Below are positions 45,874-56,549 of a DNA stretch of 64,000 nt, one piece after another. The stretch is from NCBI GenBank assembly GCA_025449115.1, contig JAHLKC010000006.1, forward strand, positions 393,501 through 457,500, read 5' to 3'. Under the pieces are notes generated by a model. The model searched no databases. It was not told the origin of the DNA and saw only the letters and a list, made by a program, of their open reading frames with translations. This stretch comes from Chytridium lagenaria. Taxonomy: Eukaryota; Chytridiomycota; Chytridiomycetes; Chytridiales; Chytridiaceae. A program made the position numbers and the translations under genes. The stretch's first letter is position 1. The number at the start of each line of letters is the position of its first letter.

Positions 45874-47640
45874 ATGAACGACGTTCATCATCAACCAGCA
45901 AGACTTTTTCCTCTCCACACAAAGGACGTTCATTGCTCACATTACACATCCCCTACTTCTTCCTCCACCACTACTCATCATCTTCAACTTGGGCTGCATC
46001 CTTCTTCTCTTCTAGCAGCAGCAGCAGCAGCAGCAGCACCCCAGCGCCTCTTCATCCAAACGGCAGAGTTCTCTCACCACCGGCGGGCCGGCTGGTGGCG
46101 TTCCTATTGCATACCCCTCTCCTCCCCAGTCTCTTCTTCCTGCAACAAAATCGACCACCCCAATCAACCCTACTCCAACGCCACCATGTCCCAACCACAG
46201 GAGCACTACCTCCAAAGCAACGCCTACTGCACAAGCACGTCCGACAACACTCTTCACGCCATCGGACATGCACCGCCGTATGAACCTCACTCCACGCCAA
46301 CTTCAACATCGGGTGTCACACCGAAATCGGACGTCATGGCGCCGGCACCCAACAACATGCAATCGGCATCCGCTTCCGCCGTTCCAGCCTCTGCGCCCTG
46401 GTCAAACAGTTCTCATCACTACGCCAGCGATAAAGCGTCGGGTCACCGCGGGTCTATCTCTTATTCACATGACAGTCAACCAATTCTTTATCAAAATCAT
46501 CATCAACCCCAACATCAGCAGCAACCTCTTCACTCCCCATCTTTGAGCCCACCCTCAAGTGTCTGGACTACAAACGCTGCAGACCTCCATCACTCACACC
46601 CCTCCGCCTCCAACAGAACCACTGCACCCTCCCTCTCTTCCTCAACTGACTCTCACCACCACCAACAAACCCAATCCAACAAAAAACTCCAACGAGGCCG
46701 TCGCAAGGCCTCCATCGCAAAACTTTCCGACACCCTCTTCCCACCTCGTCGACGCGTCTCCTCCTCCTACTCTCTCGAAGCAATCCCCACATCCCCTTCC
46801 TCCCCCTCCTCCACCCCAACCACCACCGTGCGCGACCCAACCCCAAAACGTCCCTCTCGTAGGGGATCCCTTCGATTCGACAACGAAAACACTGACCCTG
46901 CAAGACCTTACCCCCTTCTCCGTGTCGACATAAGAAGACCTTCCACCTCCTCAGATTACACCGCTACTCCCTCCACCGCCATGCCTGCTCCCACACCATC
47001 CACTGCAAACCAACCCCCTCTCGTGCATCCCCCATGACCTACCAATTCACTGAAATGGCCACCCACAACCTCCCAACCGCACAACCCAAAGAAGCGCCCC
47101 AACTCCCCCATCATACAACCAATACACCACCCCAACATCCATCCATCACCAACCCCAACCCCACATCCATCCACCTCAACCCGCACCGCCCCTCCCGTCC
47201 TCCACGTATCACCCTCCCCTCCTTCTCCGAACTCCAAAAACACGTCAACCGCGCCACATCCTCCCTCCCAACCTCCCACCCCTTCCCAACCCCCTCCAAA
47301 CCTCCCTCATCACCCCCTCCGACCCCTCCCACTTTTCCCTCCGTCTCCCATCCCCACGTACCCCTCTCACCTCCACCCACCGTCCAACCTCCCCACGCCG
47401 CTCCTTTCCCTGCCCGTACCCTTCATGCGGGATGGTGTTTACTCGACGTCAGAATATGATATGTCACGCTACCCTTCATACTGGGATGCGACCGCACGCG
47501 TGTGGGAGTGAGGGATGTGGTGCGAGGTTTCGGAGACGTCAGGATTTGTTGAGACATGTGAGGTGTGTGCATGATGAAGGGAGTGGGGGGAGTGTTGGAG
47601 GGAGTGTTGGGGAAAGTGAAGAGATTTCTTATTCTTTTTT
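45874..47640 (+). CDS. C2H2 zinc-finger protein with disordered N-terminal region
   Basis: From ATG 45874 the protein is Ser/Pro/His/Gln-rich for about 500 residues, including a poly-Ala run and basic islands (KKLQRGRRKASIAKLSDTLF, KRPSRRGSLRFD). At the end are two adjacent C2H2 fingers (about 47411-47577): CPYPSCGMVFTRRQNMICHA followed by TLH, and CGSEGCGARFRRRQDLLRHV followed by RCVH. This design is that of fungal sequence-specific transcription factors. The long frame (45874-47037), the middle frame (to about 47430) and the finger frame are separated by two one-base breaks in C runs. The exact stop after the fingers is unclear because of a T10 run at about 47635-47644. Confidence 0.75.
46015..46038 (+). 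repeat. GCA triplet microsatellite encoding poly-Ala
   Basis: Eight GCA triplets in frame with the zinc-finger gene, giving eight alanines after HPSSLL. Likely length-polymorphic. Confidence 0.9.
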
Positions 47641-47785
47641 TTTTGAACGCGCTGGTTCGCGTTTCTGCCTTTTTTTTCCGTACGTTTACCTGTTTTCCGT
47701 TCAACGTTTTTCTTGTATTTTTTTTTTTAACATACTTTTTACCTCCTTTTTTCTTTCCCACCTCGTATGTACCCACTTTTTTTGA

Positions 47786-47918
47786 TCTTGACGCTCAAAT
47801 AAAACAATAACCGTATTCCAACAAAAAAAAGAATCATCACACCATCACAGTCCCGTGTTTCTAAAATCTTAATAAAATTCCTACCCCATTTTGTATCTCG
47901 ACCGGCGCATCGGCGCAT

Positions 47919-47959
<41 letters not shown>

Positions 47960-48804
47960 CACTTTTTATCAATCAAAAAATGATGCGGCCAAAAAAAATG
48001 ATGAATGGACGCCACAGGGCATGTTTTTCAGAAAGTCCACATACAGTTTGTTTTTTTTGGATACGGCGCGGGGTCATTTGTTTTTATTTTAGTGTGATTT
48101 GTGGTTATGCGTCTACCCACTGTTGCTTTCTGGGAGTTGACGAGGTGGTTGGTGGAGGTAGGATTGTGAGTGTCCTGCGATGAGCGAGTGTATAATGGAA
48201 GGTACAGAACACTTTAACCCATGCACTGCGTCAAAGTGACGTTGTGCTTTCCATGGTGGGTATGGGATATCCTCCATCAATGTCTTACAGGTGAATGTCG
48301 TCCATGGAATGTCCCGGGTACGTTGTTGCAGCTAAAAGGTAATGTTATTTAAAATGGAAACTTGGTCGATGCTTCATAGCAATGAAGCGTTGCTACATTC
48401 CAGCTTTAATGTTTTGGGAACGCTGGAAATAGGAATGTGGCGGATGGAAGAAAGGAAGGTGGTGGATTATGTTGGGAAAGGCAACCGATATGGTCACGAT
48501 GAGTATGGGTTGACGTTTGGTGCGCAGAAGTCTTGGTGTTGGGGTGTTGTAAAAATTGGGTAAAAGTGGTGGTTGTGGTGAAGTGTTTGGCTGAGATGTT
48601 GTAGGTTGTGTTTGAGTGTTTTTCGAAAAAGACGAATGGAATAGCTTTTCTAAAGTCGCTCTTTAGATCACTCGTCCGCTCACCTGTACAGTGAGTATAC
48701 TTTCTAGCATTGCTGTGATTCTGGACCTGAACTGTCCTTTTGCATTTGAAGCGTCACCTCTCTTCTCTTCCCCCTCTCCTTCTTGTTATTTTAAATCTGT
48801 AACG
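47786..48804. other. Intergenic region between zinc-finger gene and right B arm
   Basis: No gene supported. Contains the long A tract listed separately. Confidence 0.4.
47924..47955 (+). repeat. Uninterrupted run of 32 A
   Basis: Pure poly-A, about 300 bp downstream of the zinc-finger coding region. Could be a slippage-prone tract or the tail of an old retro-inserted sequence; no target-site duplication was identified. Confidence 0.9.
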
Positions 48805-49079
48805 TCAAGGTTAAAACCAACGTTGAAAATTGGAGAGGTTTCTACCCGTAACACGACATTGGCCGACTATTTGTAATGTGATTGGCTGGTGGAATTTTAA
48901 TTGTTTAATTGGTGGAATTGAGAAACTCGACTCAGTCGTTGATGGCGATGGTGGAGACCTGCGCTGCTCGATAGCGACTCCATTTAATAAAAAAGCCTGA
49001 TTCAGAATATATTCAACTTGCGCAGGTTTGCTTTCAACTATCTGCTTTCAATCTCGACCAGTTACTGTTGTAATGCACG

Positions 49080-49382
49080 ATGCTATTAGTAACTGGAACG
49101 CGGAATATCCATGTCTTTTCAAAACATTATGTCCAGTGTTTTAAAGGGCTTACCGCCCCGTTCTTAAATCCCCCATACACGGCTTGGTGTGAAACGAAGG
49201 GTATCGTCGCCCCCGTGCAACCCGCCACCATTGATGGGACATGCGTGACGTCGACAGAAGGGGCACCAGAAAAAGAAACGATCCGATTAGCTATTTTGTG
49301 CACCAAAATGTCAGCTCAAGTCGAAAAGTTTGTGCCTTCGCAAAACGCAAAAGCACGAATCCTTGGAAAAAGATGTCCTTGA
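49080..49382 (+). CDS. Repeat B upstream ORF, right copy
   Basis: Counterpart of the left-arm frame, sharing TIDGTCVTSTEGAPEKETIR and KMSAQVEKFVPSQNAK. It then stops early (ARILGKRCP) because of a one-base difference, while the neighbouring frame continues with LDGLLSNPMLHLSRYWI. The N-terminal part differs from the left copy. Confidence 0.4.
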   Translation: MLLVTGTRNIHVFSKHYVQCFKGLTAPFLNPPYTAWCETKGIVAPVQPATIDGTCVTSTEGAPEKETIRLAILCTKMSAQVEKFVPSQNAKARILGKRCP

Positions 49383-49799
49383 TGGTCTTCTTTCGAATCC
49401 AATGCTTCACCTCTCACGGTACTGGATTAAAGAGATTTTAGCATGGACGGTTGATTGGGGAAACATACTCATCATCCAACCATCATCGTGCCTTGTATGG
49501 ACTTTTATGCATGGAACCTCCACTCAAAAGACTTTACCGCGACGTACTCTTGGCATTCCCTTACCTCCATTCCACTCCTTTCAACATTCATCATCGGGTT
49601 CATTCCTCCATCCCTTCCCATCTCAATCTGTTCCCATCGAATTTCACCCACAACCACTTTTCTTCCCATCGTATTCTCGCCACAAGTTTCTACTACCACT
49701 ATACGTAAACAACCAAAACATCCCAACGACGCACCTTCTTTAAGACTCCCCAAGATTTTCATGGTCAATCCTTTCAGCCCAAGGGACCAAAATGTTTAC

Positions 49800-50260
49800 T
49801 CCGACAACCCAAAACACTCTCCAACAAAAATTCCGTTCAGAGATACGTTGAGGTCGTCGATAGAAGGATTAAGCGCATTGAACTCTGTTGAATCTTTCGT
49901 GAAGGGTTTCGGTGACATTGGCTTTCAAAGCTTTCTTCATTCGTCGTTTACTGTCCGTCGTTACTTGCAAATATAAGTTGTCATTATCAACCTCAAGCCA
50001 TCATCTTACCTACCCATCTCGCCGGTCATTACTTTAAGGTGTGTGATTGTTTGTCTTTATTGAAGGGTGTACCCCGACAACCGAAAACACTCAAGGCTAA
50101 CAGAAACTCCTGGCAGAGAAACTTCGAGTCGATAGAAGAAATCGGCGCATTGAACTTTGTTGATTCTTTCGTCACGGTTTTCGTTGACTCCGGCTTTCAA
50201 GCTTTTTGTCGCTGGTTGTTTTCCATCCGTCATCCATTGCAAACATAGTCTAGTCATCAT
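49800..50260 (+). repeat. About 273-bp tandem units in right B arm
   Basis: Two diverged units start CCGACAACCCAAAACAC (49801) and CCGACAACCGAAAACAC (50074). They share the order: GCGCATTGAACT, CTTTCGT and a closing TTGCAAATA/TTGCAAACATA. The same pair lies inverted in the left arm (about 37560-38015). They probably form the leader of the B gene; the translated similarity (for example VESFVKGF against VDSFVTVF) may be incidental. Confidence 0.7.
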
Positions 50261-50567
50261 TCACTTTACCTTCCTATCTCGCTGGATTCCTGTTTTTTCA
50301 AGGTGTGTATGATTGTTTACCTCTATTAATCTATGTTCAGCTTGTTTACCCGTTTCTCGTATTTGTTTAGTTTAATCAACGTTAAGGCCATCGAGAAATA
50401 CTGGGTCTGATAGCGTTCTTTTCTTTATCCGATCAGTACTCACAAGGTAATATGGTCTTGTTTATACATTGCTGGCTTTACTGACTTCTTGAATTTAAAA
50501 ACTACCATAGCCATCCACACCACAACCTCCTACCTCACCACCACCTTTGCCAACCTTACCTATCGCG

Positions 50568-51516
50568 ATGATAAATCTTCTTCTCCAAGCTGCCGGAATC
50601 GTCGGTTTCAACATTCCAATCCTCTCCGGTTCCCCCAGCCCAACCCATGTCTCTCCCAAGCCAACGGCCACCATCCGCAAGGACTACAGCAGGTTCCTTC
50701 CCGGATTCGCCGAACCAGTCTCACCTGTGTCACTTGGTGATGGCGTTGAGGGCTCGCTCCAAGTCGCCAAGTCGGCTGAAGGTGACGTGAGTGTGTCACC
50801 AGTTGCTATGACCAGCCATACGGGCCCTGCCAGTCATGAAGCTGAGGCGGCCGACGTCGATCAGCAGGTTAATGGATCTGAGAAGCTGGAGACGAAAAGT
50901 GAGACGGTGGGGGAGTCAAAGTACGCACGTTTGGGTCGATTGTTGTTGGAACCCATGGCTGAGGACTTTTACAAGTCGGACGATGAAGATGGTTTCTACG
51001 GATCCGACGACTACTTTAGAAACGCTCAGACAAAACCCCTTCCCAAGATCATCGTCCCACTCCCTGCGAAAAAGGAAGGCAAGAACTGTTTCCTGAAAAG
51101 TGAGATTTTTTGTTTTTAACCAGTCAACCGTGTTCCCATCTTTAATTTTTTGATAGCCGGGCCAGTGAGGAGCCGAAAGCGGAGTGAGATTTGCGCTGAT
51201 CATGGGGCTGGTCTTCAACATAACTGCCCTTTACACGACGGCAAGAGATGCAGGGGACAAAGTTCCGTTAATGGCATGAAGAAAGAAGTTTTGAAACCTG
51301 AGGTGCAACCGGTGGAGGTTGAGATGGAGTCTGCACCTACTACCACATCGCTGCCCGCTACTTCCAAAACATCCCGTAAGCTGCACTTTTCCTTCATAAT
51401 CAACTGTACACTGTCTGACTATCTCTTATATAGGCTCTGTGAAGAGGGTCCGTAAGGCTGCCGCAACAAGTTTTAACCCTGTCGGGTCCAAGACCAGGAG
51501 GAGGAAGAAGTTGTGA
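50568..51516 (+). CDS. Repeat B gene, right copy (B2): unknown protein with basic tail
   Basis: Exons 50568-51099, 51157-51375 and 51434-51516 give one continuous frame of about 277 residues, so this copy looks intact. Order: MINLLLQAAGIVGFNIPILS, a Ser/Pro/Thr region, the acidic DDEDGFYGSDDYF block, a basic patch with four cysteines (RSRKRSEICADHGAGLQHNC, then PLHDGKRC), a VEVEMES segment and the tail TRRRKKL. The Cys/His spacing (Cx3Hx7CxxHx4C) is a possible zinc-binding knuckle, not a known family. Expressed function unknown; likely nuclear by charge. Confidence 0.75.
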
Positions 51517-52937
51517 TAATGTTTTGGCGTTGTTTGTTATTTATTTTTGGATTTTCCGAGATGCTTATTTCTGTACAGTGTTTTTTGGGGTGGTTTCCTT
51601 TTAATGTTTGGATGCGATTATTTAATGTTTGGATGCGATCACGTTGTAAACGCTCTTACGACGGTTTTGTATAGCGTTTTTGAATAGAAATACCGTTAAG
51701 GTTGATAATAAAAATTTTTAACATCCGCAGACTTCAACGGCAAGCTCCCAAACTTTATGGGTGGCCGAGCCCTTCTTCCCCTTTATTCCTTGAGAGGCCT
51801 CGCGTTAATCCGGGGATGGTCATAGCCTCGAGAAGATAGTTGCAACGCCAGTATATTTTTGTTAGAATGGGGTTTAGGATGTTTGATGGTGAGCGTAAAC
51901 ATGGTTGATGGTGTACCGCTTTCCAAACATCATTGTTTGGTCTTTTTCTCATTTCCCTCCCAAAATATGGTAATAAACGCACGGCATCATCCTCTTCGTC
52001 CTCTTTCTATTATCAGGTTTTCTTTTTTTTGATGAGCTGCATCCTCGGTCTATATATGTATGATTAACTCCTCTCAACCCTAACCCCTCCCATATCTATC
52101 CTTATGTTTTTTCTTGTTTACCTTACGTTGTTTGTTGTTGTATTTCATCAAGAGAACCGAGAAGTGAGGCAATCCCATGTTTGTGGAGATCCTTCCGCTT
52201 ATTTGGGTTCCGTCCTCAGAAATATTATTGACAGACTCACACAAGAGAAGATAAAAGTGTTTACATCCTACTATTCCCTACCTTGTAACGCATCCTAAAG
52301 CTCCTTACCTTCTGTTGAAACAACTCGCGGCTCATCATTCAACTTTTGTGATCCCTCAACGCAACACCTATTTGCCTTAGCACTTTGTTTACATTCTGCC
52401 AATCCCGTCTTAATTTCTACCTTGTAACGCATCCCAAAGCTCCTTACCTTCTGTTGAAACATCTCGCGGCTCACCTTTCGCCTTCTGTGATCCCTCAACA
52501 CACCTACTTGGCTTAGCACTTGTACTCAACCCATCACTCTCTCTACGTTCCAACCACCGTCGTTCTTTATCGCCAATCAATCAGAACGCAGCCAACCTCT
52601 TTCTACTCTTTGTAGATCACTCTTTCTAAATAATCCATCCTCGCTTCGTCGTCTTCATCGCTACCAGCATCACGACAAGTCCTACCATATTCACCAAGAC
52701 TTTTTTGCACCACCCGCACCGCGTTTATCATCATCATCTCCATCACCGTCGAATCTGACTGTTCGTATTAAAACATCAAAACGCTCTTACGCCCATCTAC
52801 CCACTCAATCCAGATTTATCAAGATCTGTCCCTCTCCTCAGCAAACAAGTCTTAAGGCTAAAGTCCCATTTCCTGATCTCTAAGGTGTGTTTGTTCCATC
52901 TCTACCATTAACTCACGTCCATTCTAGTTTCACCATC

Positions 52938-53976
52938 ATGCTCAACATTGAGACCCATCCAGAGGTCTTGACATGCACCTCAAACCTCGATCTCCTGGCA
53001 ACTCTTGCTGGATTGGTCGACCACCGCACTGAAGAAGTCGCTAAAACGGAGACCATTTTTCCCGCGCCTATCATGGACGATGCACCCGCTGTGATTCTCC
53101 AACTCGTTGGGGCGGCGCTTGCCGTCGAGCAAAGCGCGGCGGGTTCGGCGGAGCCTGCCACCCTTCCCGCGCCTATCATTGACGATGCACCCGCTGTGAT
53201 TCTCCAACTCGTTGGGGCGGCGCTTGCCGTCGAGCAAAACGCGGCGGGTTCGGCGGAGCCTGCCACCCTTCCCGCGCGTATCATTGACGATGCACCCGCT
53301 GTGATTCTTCAACTCGTTGGGGCGGCGCTTGCCGTCGAGCAAAACGCGGCGGGTTCGGCGGAGCCTGTTGCTCAAGTCGAGACCGTCGTCATCCCCGTCG
53401 CCCAAGCTGGAGGTAACTGTGATGTGGGTAATTTATGTTTAATGTTTGGCGTGATAGGTCCTTCCCTTCGCCCCAAGAGGACGTCCAGGGCCCCGATCAA
53501 GTTTGCCGAGACCCCTTACTCTGCTACTCAGAGCAAGACCAAGAAGCGCGCAGCTAAAAAGGCTGCTACCCAAGTTGAGATTAAGATGGAGGAGGTGTTG
53601 GCGGTCATGGAAAAGGTGCCTGTGATGTTGCAGGAGGCCCCGATGGTCATGGAGGACCCGATGGTCATTGAGGACCCGATGGTCATTGAGGAGCCGGTTG
53701 GTCAGGAAGAGCCTGAGACTGTTCCTGAGACTGTTCCCAAGACCCCCAAGAAGAGGCCTAGCAGGGCTTCCTGCAATCGTACCAGTGGTTCCAAGGTTAA
53801 GTCCGCGGGCTCTTCTACTGGTGAGTCCTTTTTGTTTTTGGTCTATAATGTTCTACTTTGAGGACTTTTTTATTTGGTCTATAACGTTGTCGTTCTGACA
53901 TATCCCTTTTCTTGGTATTTTTATAGGCGCGTCCAGGAAGAAGGTGACTACGGATGCCAGGTTCACCCCCATGTAG
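52938..53976 (+). CDS. Repeat A gene, right copy (A2)
   Basis: Exons 52938-53412, 53458-53820 and 53927-53976, in one continuous frame. It differs from A1 by three copies instead of one of the 35-residue module, and three instead of four MVIED-type hexapeptides. Basic segments (KKRAAKKAAT, KTPKKRPSRAS) and the tail ASRKKVTTDARFTPM are conserved. Intron 1 is 45 bp and stop-free, so its retention would add 15 residues; in A1 it is 44 bp, which argues that it is really spliced. Function unknown. Confidence 0.75.
53061..53375 (+). repeat. Three 105-bp in-frame tandem units in A2
   Basis: Units start with CCCGCGC at 53061, 53166 and 53271, a period of exactly 105 bp, and differ by only a few bases. 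Each encodes the PAVILQLVGAALAVEQNAAG module; the left copy has a single unit at the same place. Expansion therefore occurred after the A duplication or was lost from A1. Confidence 0.92.
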
Positions 53977-54599
53977 ACAGTCGTCGTCCTCAAGAAAGAT
54001 ATTTATTTTGATGTTTTTGTTTATGTTTATTTAAGGCTCTCCTTATTTCTTATTTATTGGTTTGGATTCGTATGCTGTTTTGATGCGACTCCCTTAATGA
54101 TTACATGTACAAATTATCCTTTTATTTCTTCTCATCACTTATTATAATAAAAGCGTTATTAGAGCCCTTGTGGCGTATATTATTGCCGTATGCATTTGTT
54201 GAATGAAGGGATGGTCTACTTCTCTCCTCCGTCTTTGGCAAGTATATTTTCATATAAAGACTGTTGGTGAGTCTCAGGTTGTCTAATACACCTGAAAGGC
54301 TTTTTTGAGGCAACGGCTGGATGAAAGTCAAGTGTAAGGGAACGATGGGATCCTCTGAGAATGGTTGTAGTGAAATTAGGATCTTGGATCTGCGATTCGT
54401 TGATGATGGATCGGGAAGGTTGGGCATACTGTTGGAGGTTTATGTAGAACAAACAGGATGTTTGATGTCCAATGTTTTAGCGATATGAAGTCGTTTGTAA
54501 TAAAGTATCCGTAACCCCCCCGCTTTATCTGAAATCACTCATTCGAATGCATGATTAGGACATTAAAACTTCGAATGCATGAATAGGACATGGAGACTT

Positions 54600-55000
54600 G
54601 TCCTCTTAACTTCTTTCGTCACGGTTACATTGACACTTGTTTTCAAGGCTTTCTTCCGTGGTTGCCTATCTTTTTGAGTTAAATAGTACTGGAGCCATTT
54701 ATATCACCACCTTCTACCTCCACCGCCACGTCCTTACCAGCCTTGTCTATCAGCGATGATGAATCTTCCTCAAAAGCTGCCGCTCAAATCATCGGTATCA
54801 CTATCAGCATTCCGCACGTCTCCTGTTCCCCTTAGTCCAACCCTAGCTTTTCTTTTAAGCCGACGGTCACCATTTGCCAGGCTTGCTGCCGGTTTCGACG
54901 GAACAGTCTCTCCTGCACTGTCACTTGGTGATGGGTTGCTCCAAGTTGCGAAGTCTCCTGAGCGTGACGTGAACGTGCCATTCGTTACTGTGTAGTCGCT
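54600..55000 (+). pseudogene. Third, decayed fragment of the repeat B gene
   Basis: The frame from 54756 (MMNLPQKLPLKSSV) aligns with the B1/B2 start and continues with matching landmarks (FARLAAGFDGTVSPALSLGD, LLQVAKSPERDVNV). It ends in a stop at 54993-54995, with no later exons visible. Upstream sequence also resembles the B leader (CTTTCGTCACGGTTACATTG). Much more diverged than the two arms, so older. Confidence 0.65.
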
Positions 55001-55468
55001 CGTTGAAGTAAAGTAATACAAATCAGATTGATTCTAACCCTATTGATGATTGGATAGTACTCACGTGACTTGCCGATGATTTTTAAAATACTGATGATTG
55101 GATATCATTCACGTGATCTTTATCCCAGCCCATCTCTGGAGGTCTGGGCCTTCCTCCTTTTCCTGAAGTTCTAACCCAAAGGCTTTTTTTTTCACTTTTC
55201 ACTAAATATTAAGAGAATACAGTCATGAACTTTCAAACTGCCATCATGGGTGAACAGGAACGTGCGCAAATTTGTCTTTTTATAAAAAAAAAAGGAAAAA
55301 AGTTAAAAAGATATTGCAATGTAAATAATTATCCTATTATAATGTAAATGTTATCTCAAAATACAGAAAAATCGAATAATAATAATACTAAAATGTAAGG
55401 AAATATTTGAGGCTAGGCAATAATTTTTATTTAATTTGTAATACAAACATATATAGAAAGGGGTTAAT
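55001..55468. other. Intergenic region, possible transposon left end
   Basis: A/T-rich; two similar phrases containing ACTGATGATTGGATA or GATGATTGGATAGTA lie at about 55044-55105. I could not find terminal inverted repeats. Confidence 0.35.
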
Positions 55469-56549
55469 CTAGGCCATGCTGCTTCGAGCCCGCTTGTTGG
55501 CCTTGATCGTCTGTCCAGCAATCTGGAAAGACAATCCCACCGCAAAGGGATACTGAACCTCAGACAGACCTTCAGCCTTGGCGGAGCGCATTTTACTGGT
55601 AGTGTATATTTTCCGCTCCAGTTGGCAGGTAGAATCAATAGGCTCGGGTAAAGCAAACGAGTATTTAAAGTTGTCCACAGTGCGGTCATCTGGGAAATAA
55701 CGGTGGACAGCCGCACAAATGGGTTGCGCAAACTCTTCTGCGTCACTCATTATTGGGCTGTTGGTTGGATCAAAGTCGTCTTTCGAGGTAAGGCGGCACC
55801 TCATATCATATTCAAAATATTTACCGCCATCGAGAACTTTATACTCAAAATCAAAACCCGCAATAAAGCGAATAATAATCTCACAGTAAAATCGGCCTTT
55901 GTGTTCGTATCGCACAATCTCGTGTAACCGTAACGTAGTCTCAACCGGCATTTTTCGAATCTTGGGTAATCGGTATTTCTCCATGGCCTTTGTTGCCGCA
56001 GCTGTGGTAGGTTCCAGGCCAGGTACCACAGGATCACTGTCTAACTCGTTTCCAACTTCCGTATCGTCGGTGTCATAATCCTCGTGGAACACAGGCCGCT
56101 TTGGGGGACCACCCTTTGCGGAAGAGTAGGACGGAGGCGGCGACTGGGCTCTTGGTGTTTGATCGGATCGCTGCAATCCAGACAAGGCCATGGGCCGAGA
56201 AGAAGCAGGCCTAGACCCTTTCAACGGAACTTCAATTTCCGCCAAGTCTTCCTCTGATGGCCAAGGGTGATCTGGTAATTACCAAAGATTTATGTTAAAC
56301 ATCAAGAAAAAAAAATAATTATATTTAAAAAAAAATTGTATTACCTTTGTTGTTTAATTTCTTGCGTGCGGACCGGATCTTATTCGACAAGGTCTTAGGG
56401 CTCCAGGCAGCAAAATAGGGCACTGCCTCGCGAAGTCTCGCTCCGGTCCAAGGTGGGTTGTCGCACTCTGAAAGCTGTTTTGCCAGGATCATATCATTTT
56501 TAGGGGTTTGCCAGGTAATTTTGACGGTAGGTACGGGGGTTTTAGGCAT
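55469..56549 (-). CDS. Myb/SANT-like DNA-binding protein, transposon accessory gene
   Basis: Two exons (56549-56345 and 56271-55469) join in frame to about 335 residues. The first exon carries ITWQTPKNDMILAKQLSECD and VPYFAAWSPKTLSNKIRSAR, with tryptophans spaced as in a Myb/SANT trihelix. A Ser/Pro-rich linker follows, then a conserved-looking globular half (RFYCEIIIRFIAGFDFEYKV, AAVHRYFPDDRTVDNFKYSF) with no family I recognise. In Harbinger elements the Myb-like partner binds transposon DNA and assists nuclear import of the transposase; that role is inferred. The gene has no frame break. Confidence 0.65.

Larger units (their letters stand above)
48805..51690 (+). repeat. Inverted repeat B, right arm
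   Basis: Reverse-complement partner of 36125-38945, starting near the shared phrase GGTTTCTACCCGTA and ending near GACGGTTTTGTATAGCG. Contains the same ORF, the same tandem units and the same three-exon gene. With the left arm it brackets a unique spacer of about 9.9 kb. Confidence 0.85.
52050..54185 (+). repeat. Direct repeat A, right copy
   Basis: Same-orientation duplicate of 33070-34975, longer because of extra coding repeat units and a longer last intron. The conserved leader segment (GDPSAYLGSVLRNIIDRLTQ) and the two 139-bp-type units (about 52258-52525) are present. The upstream orphan exon seen before the left copy is absent here. Confidence 0.85.

Noticed and set aside
46012..46309. 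Minus-strand Cys/Trp-rich frames opposite the zinc-finger gene
   Set aside because: Shadow of the GCA repeat and Pro/Ser codons on the coding strand.
47924..47955. Telomere or chromosome-end signal
   Set aside because: Pure A run without a telomeric repeat unit on either side.
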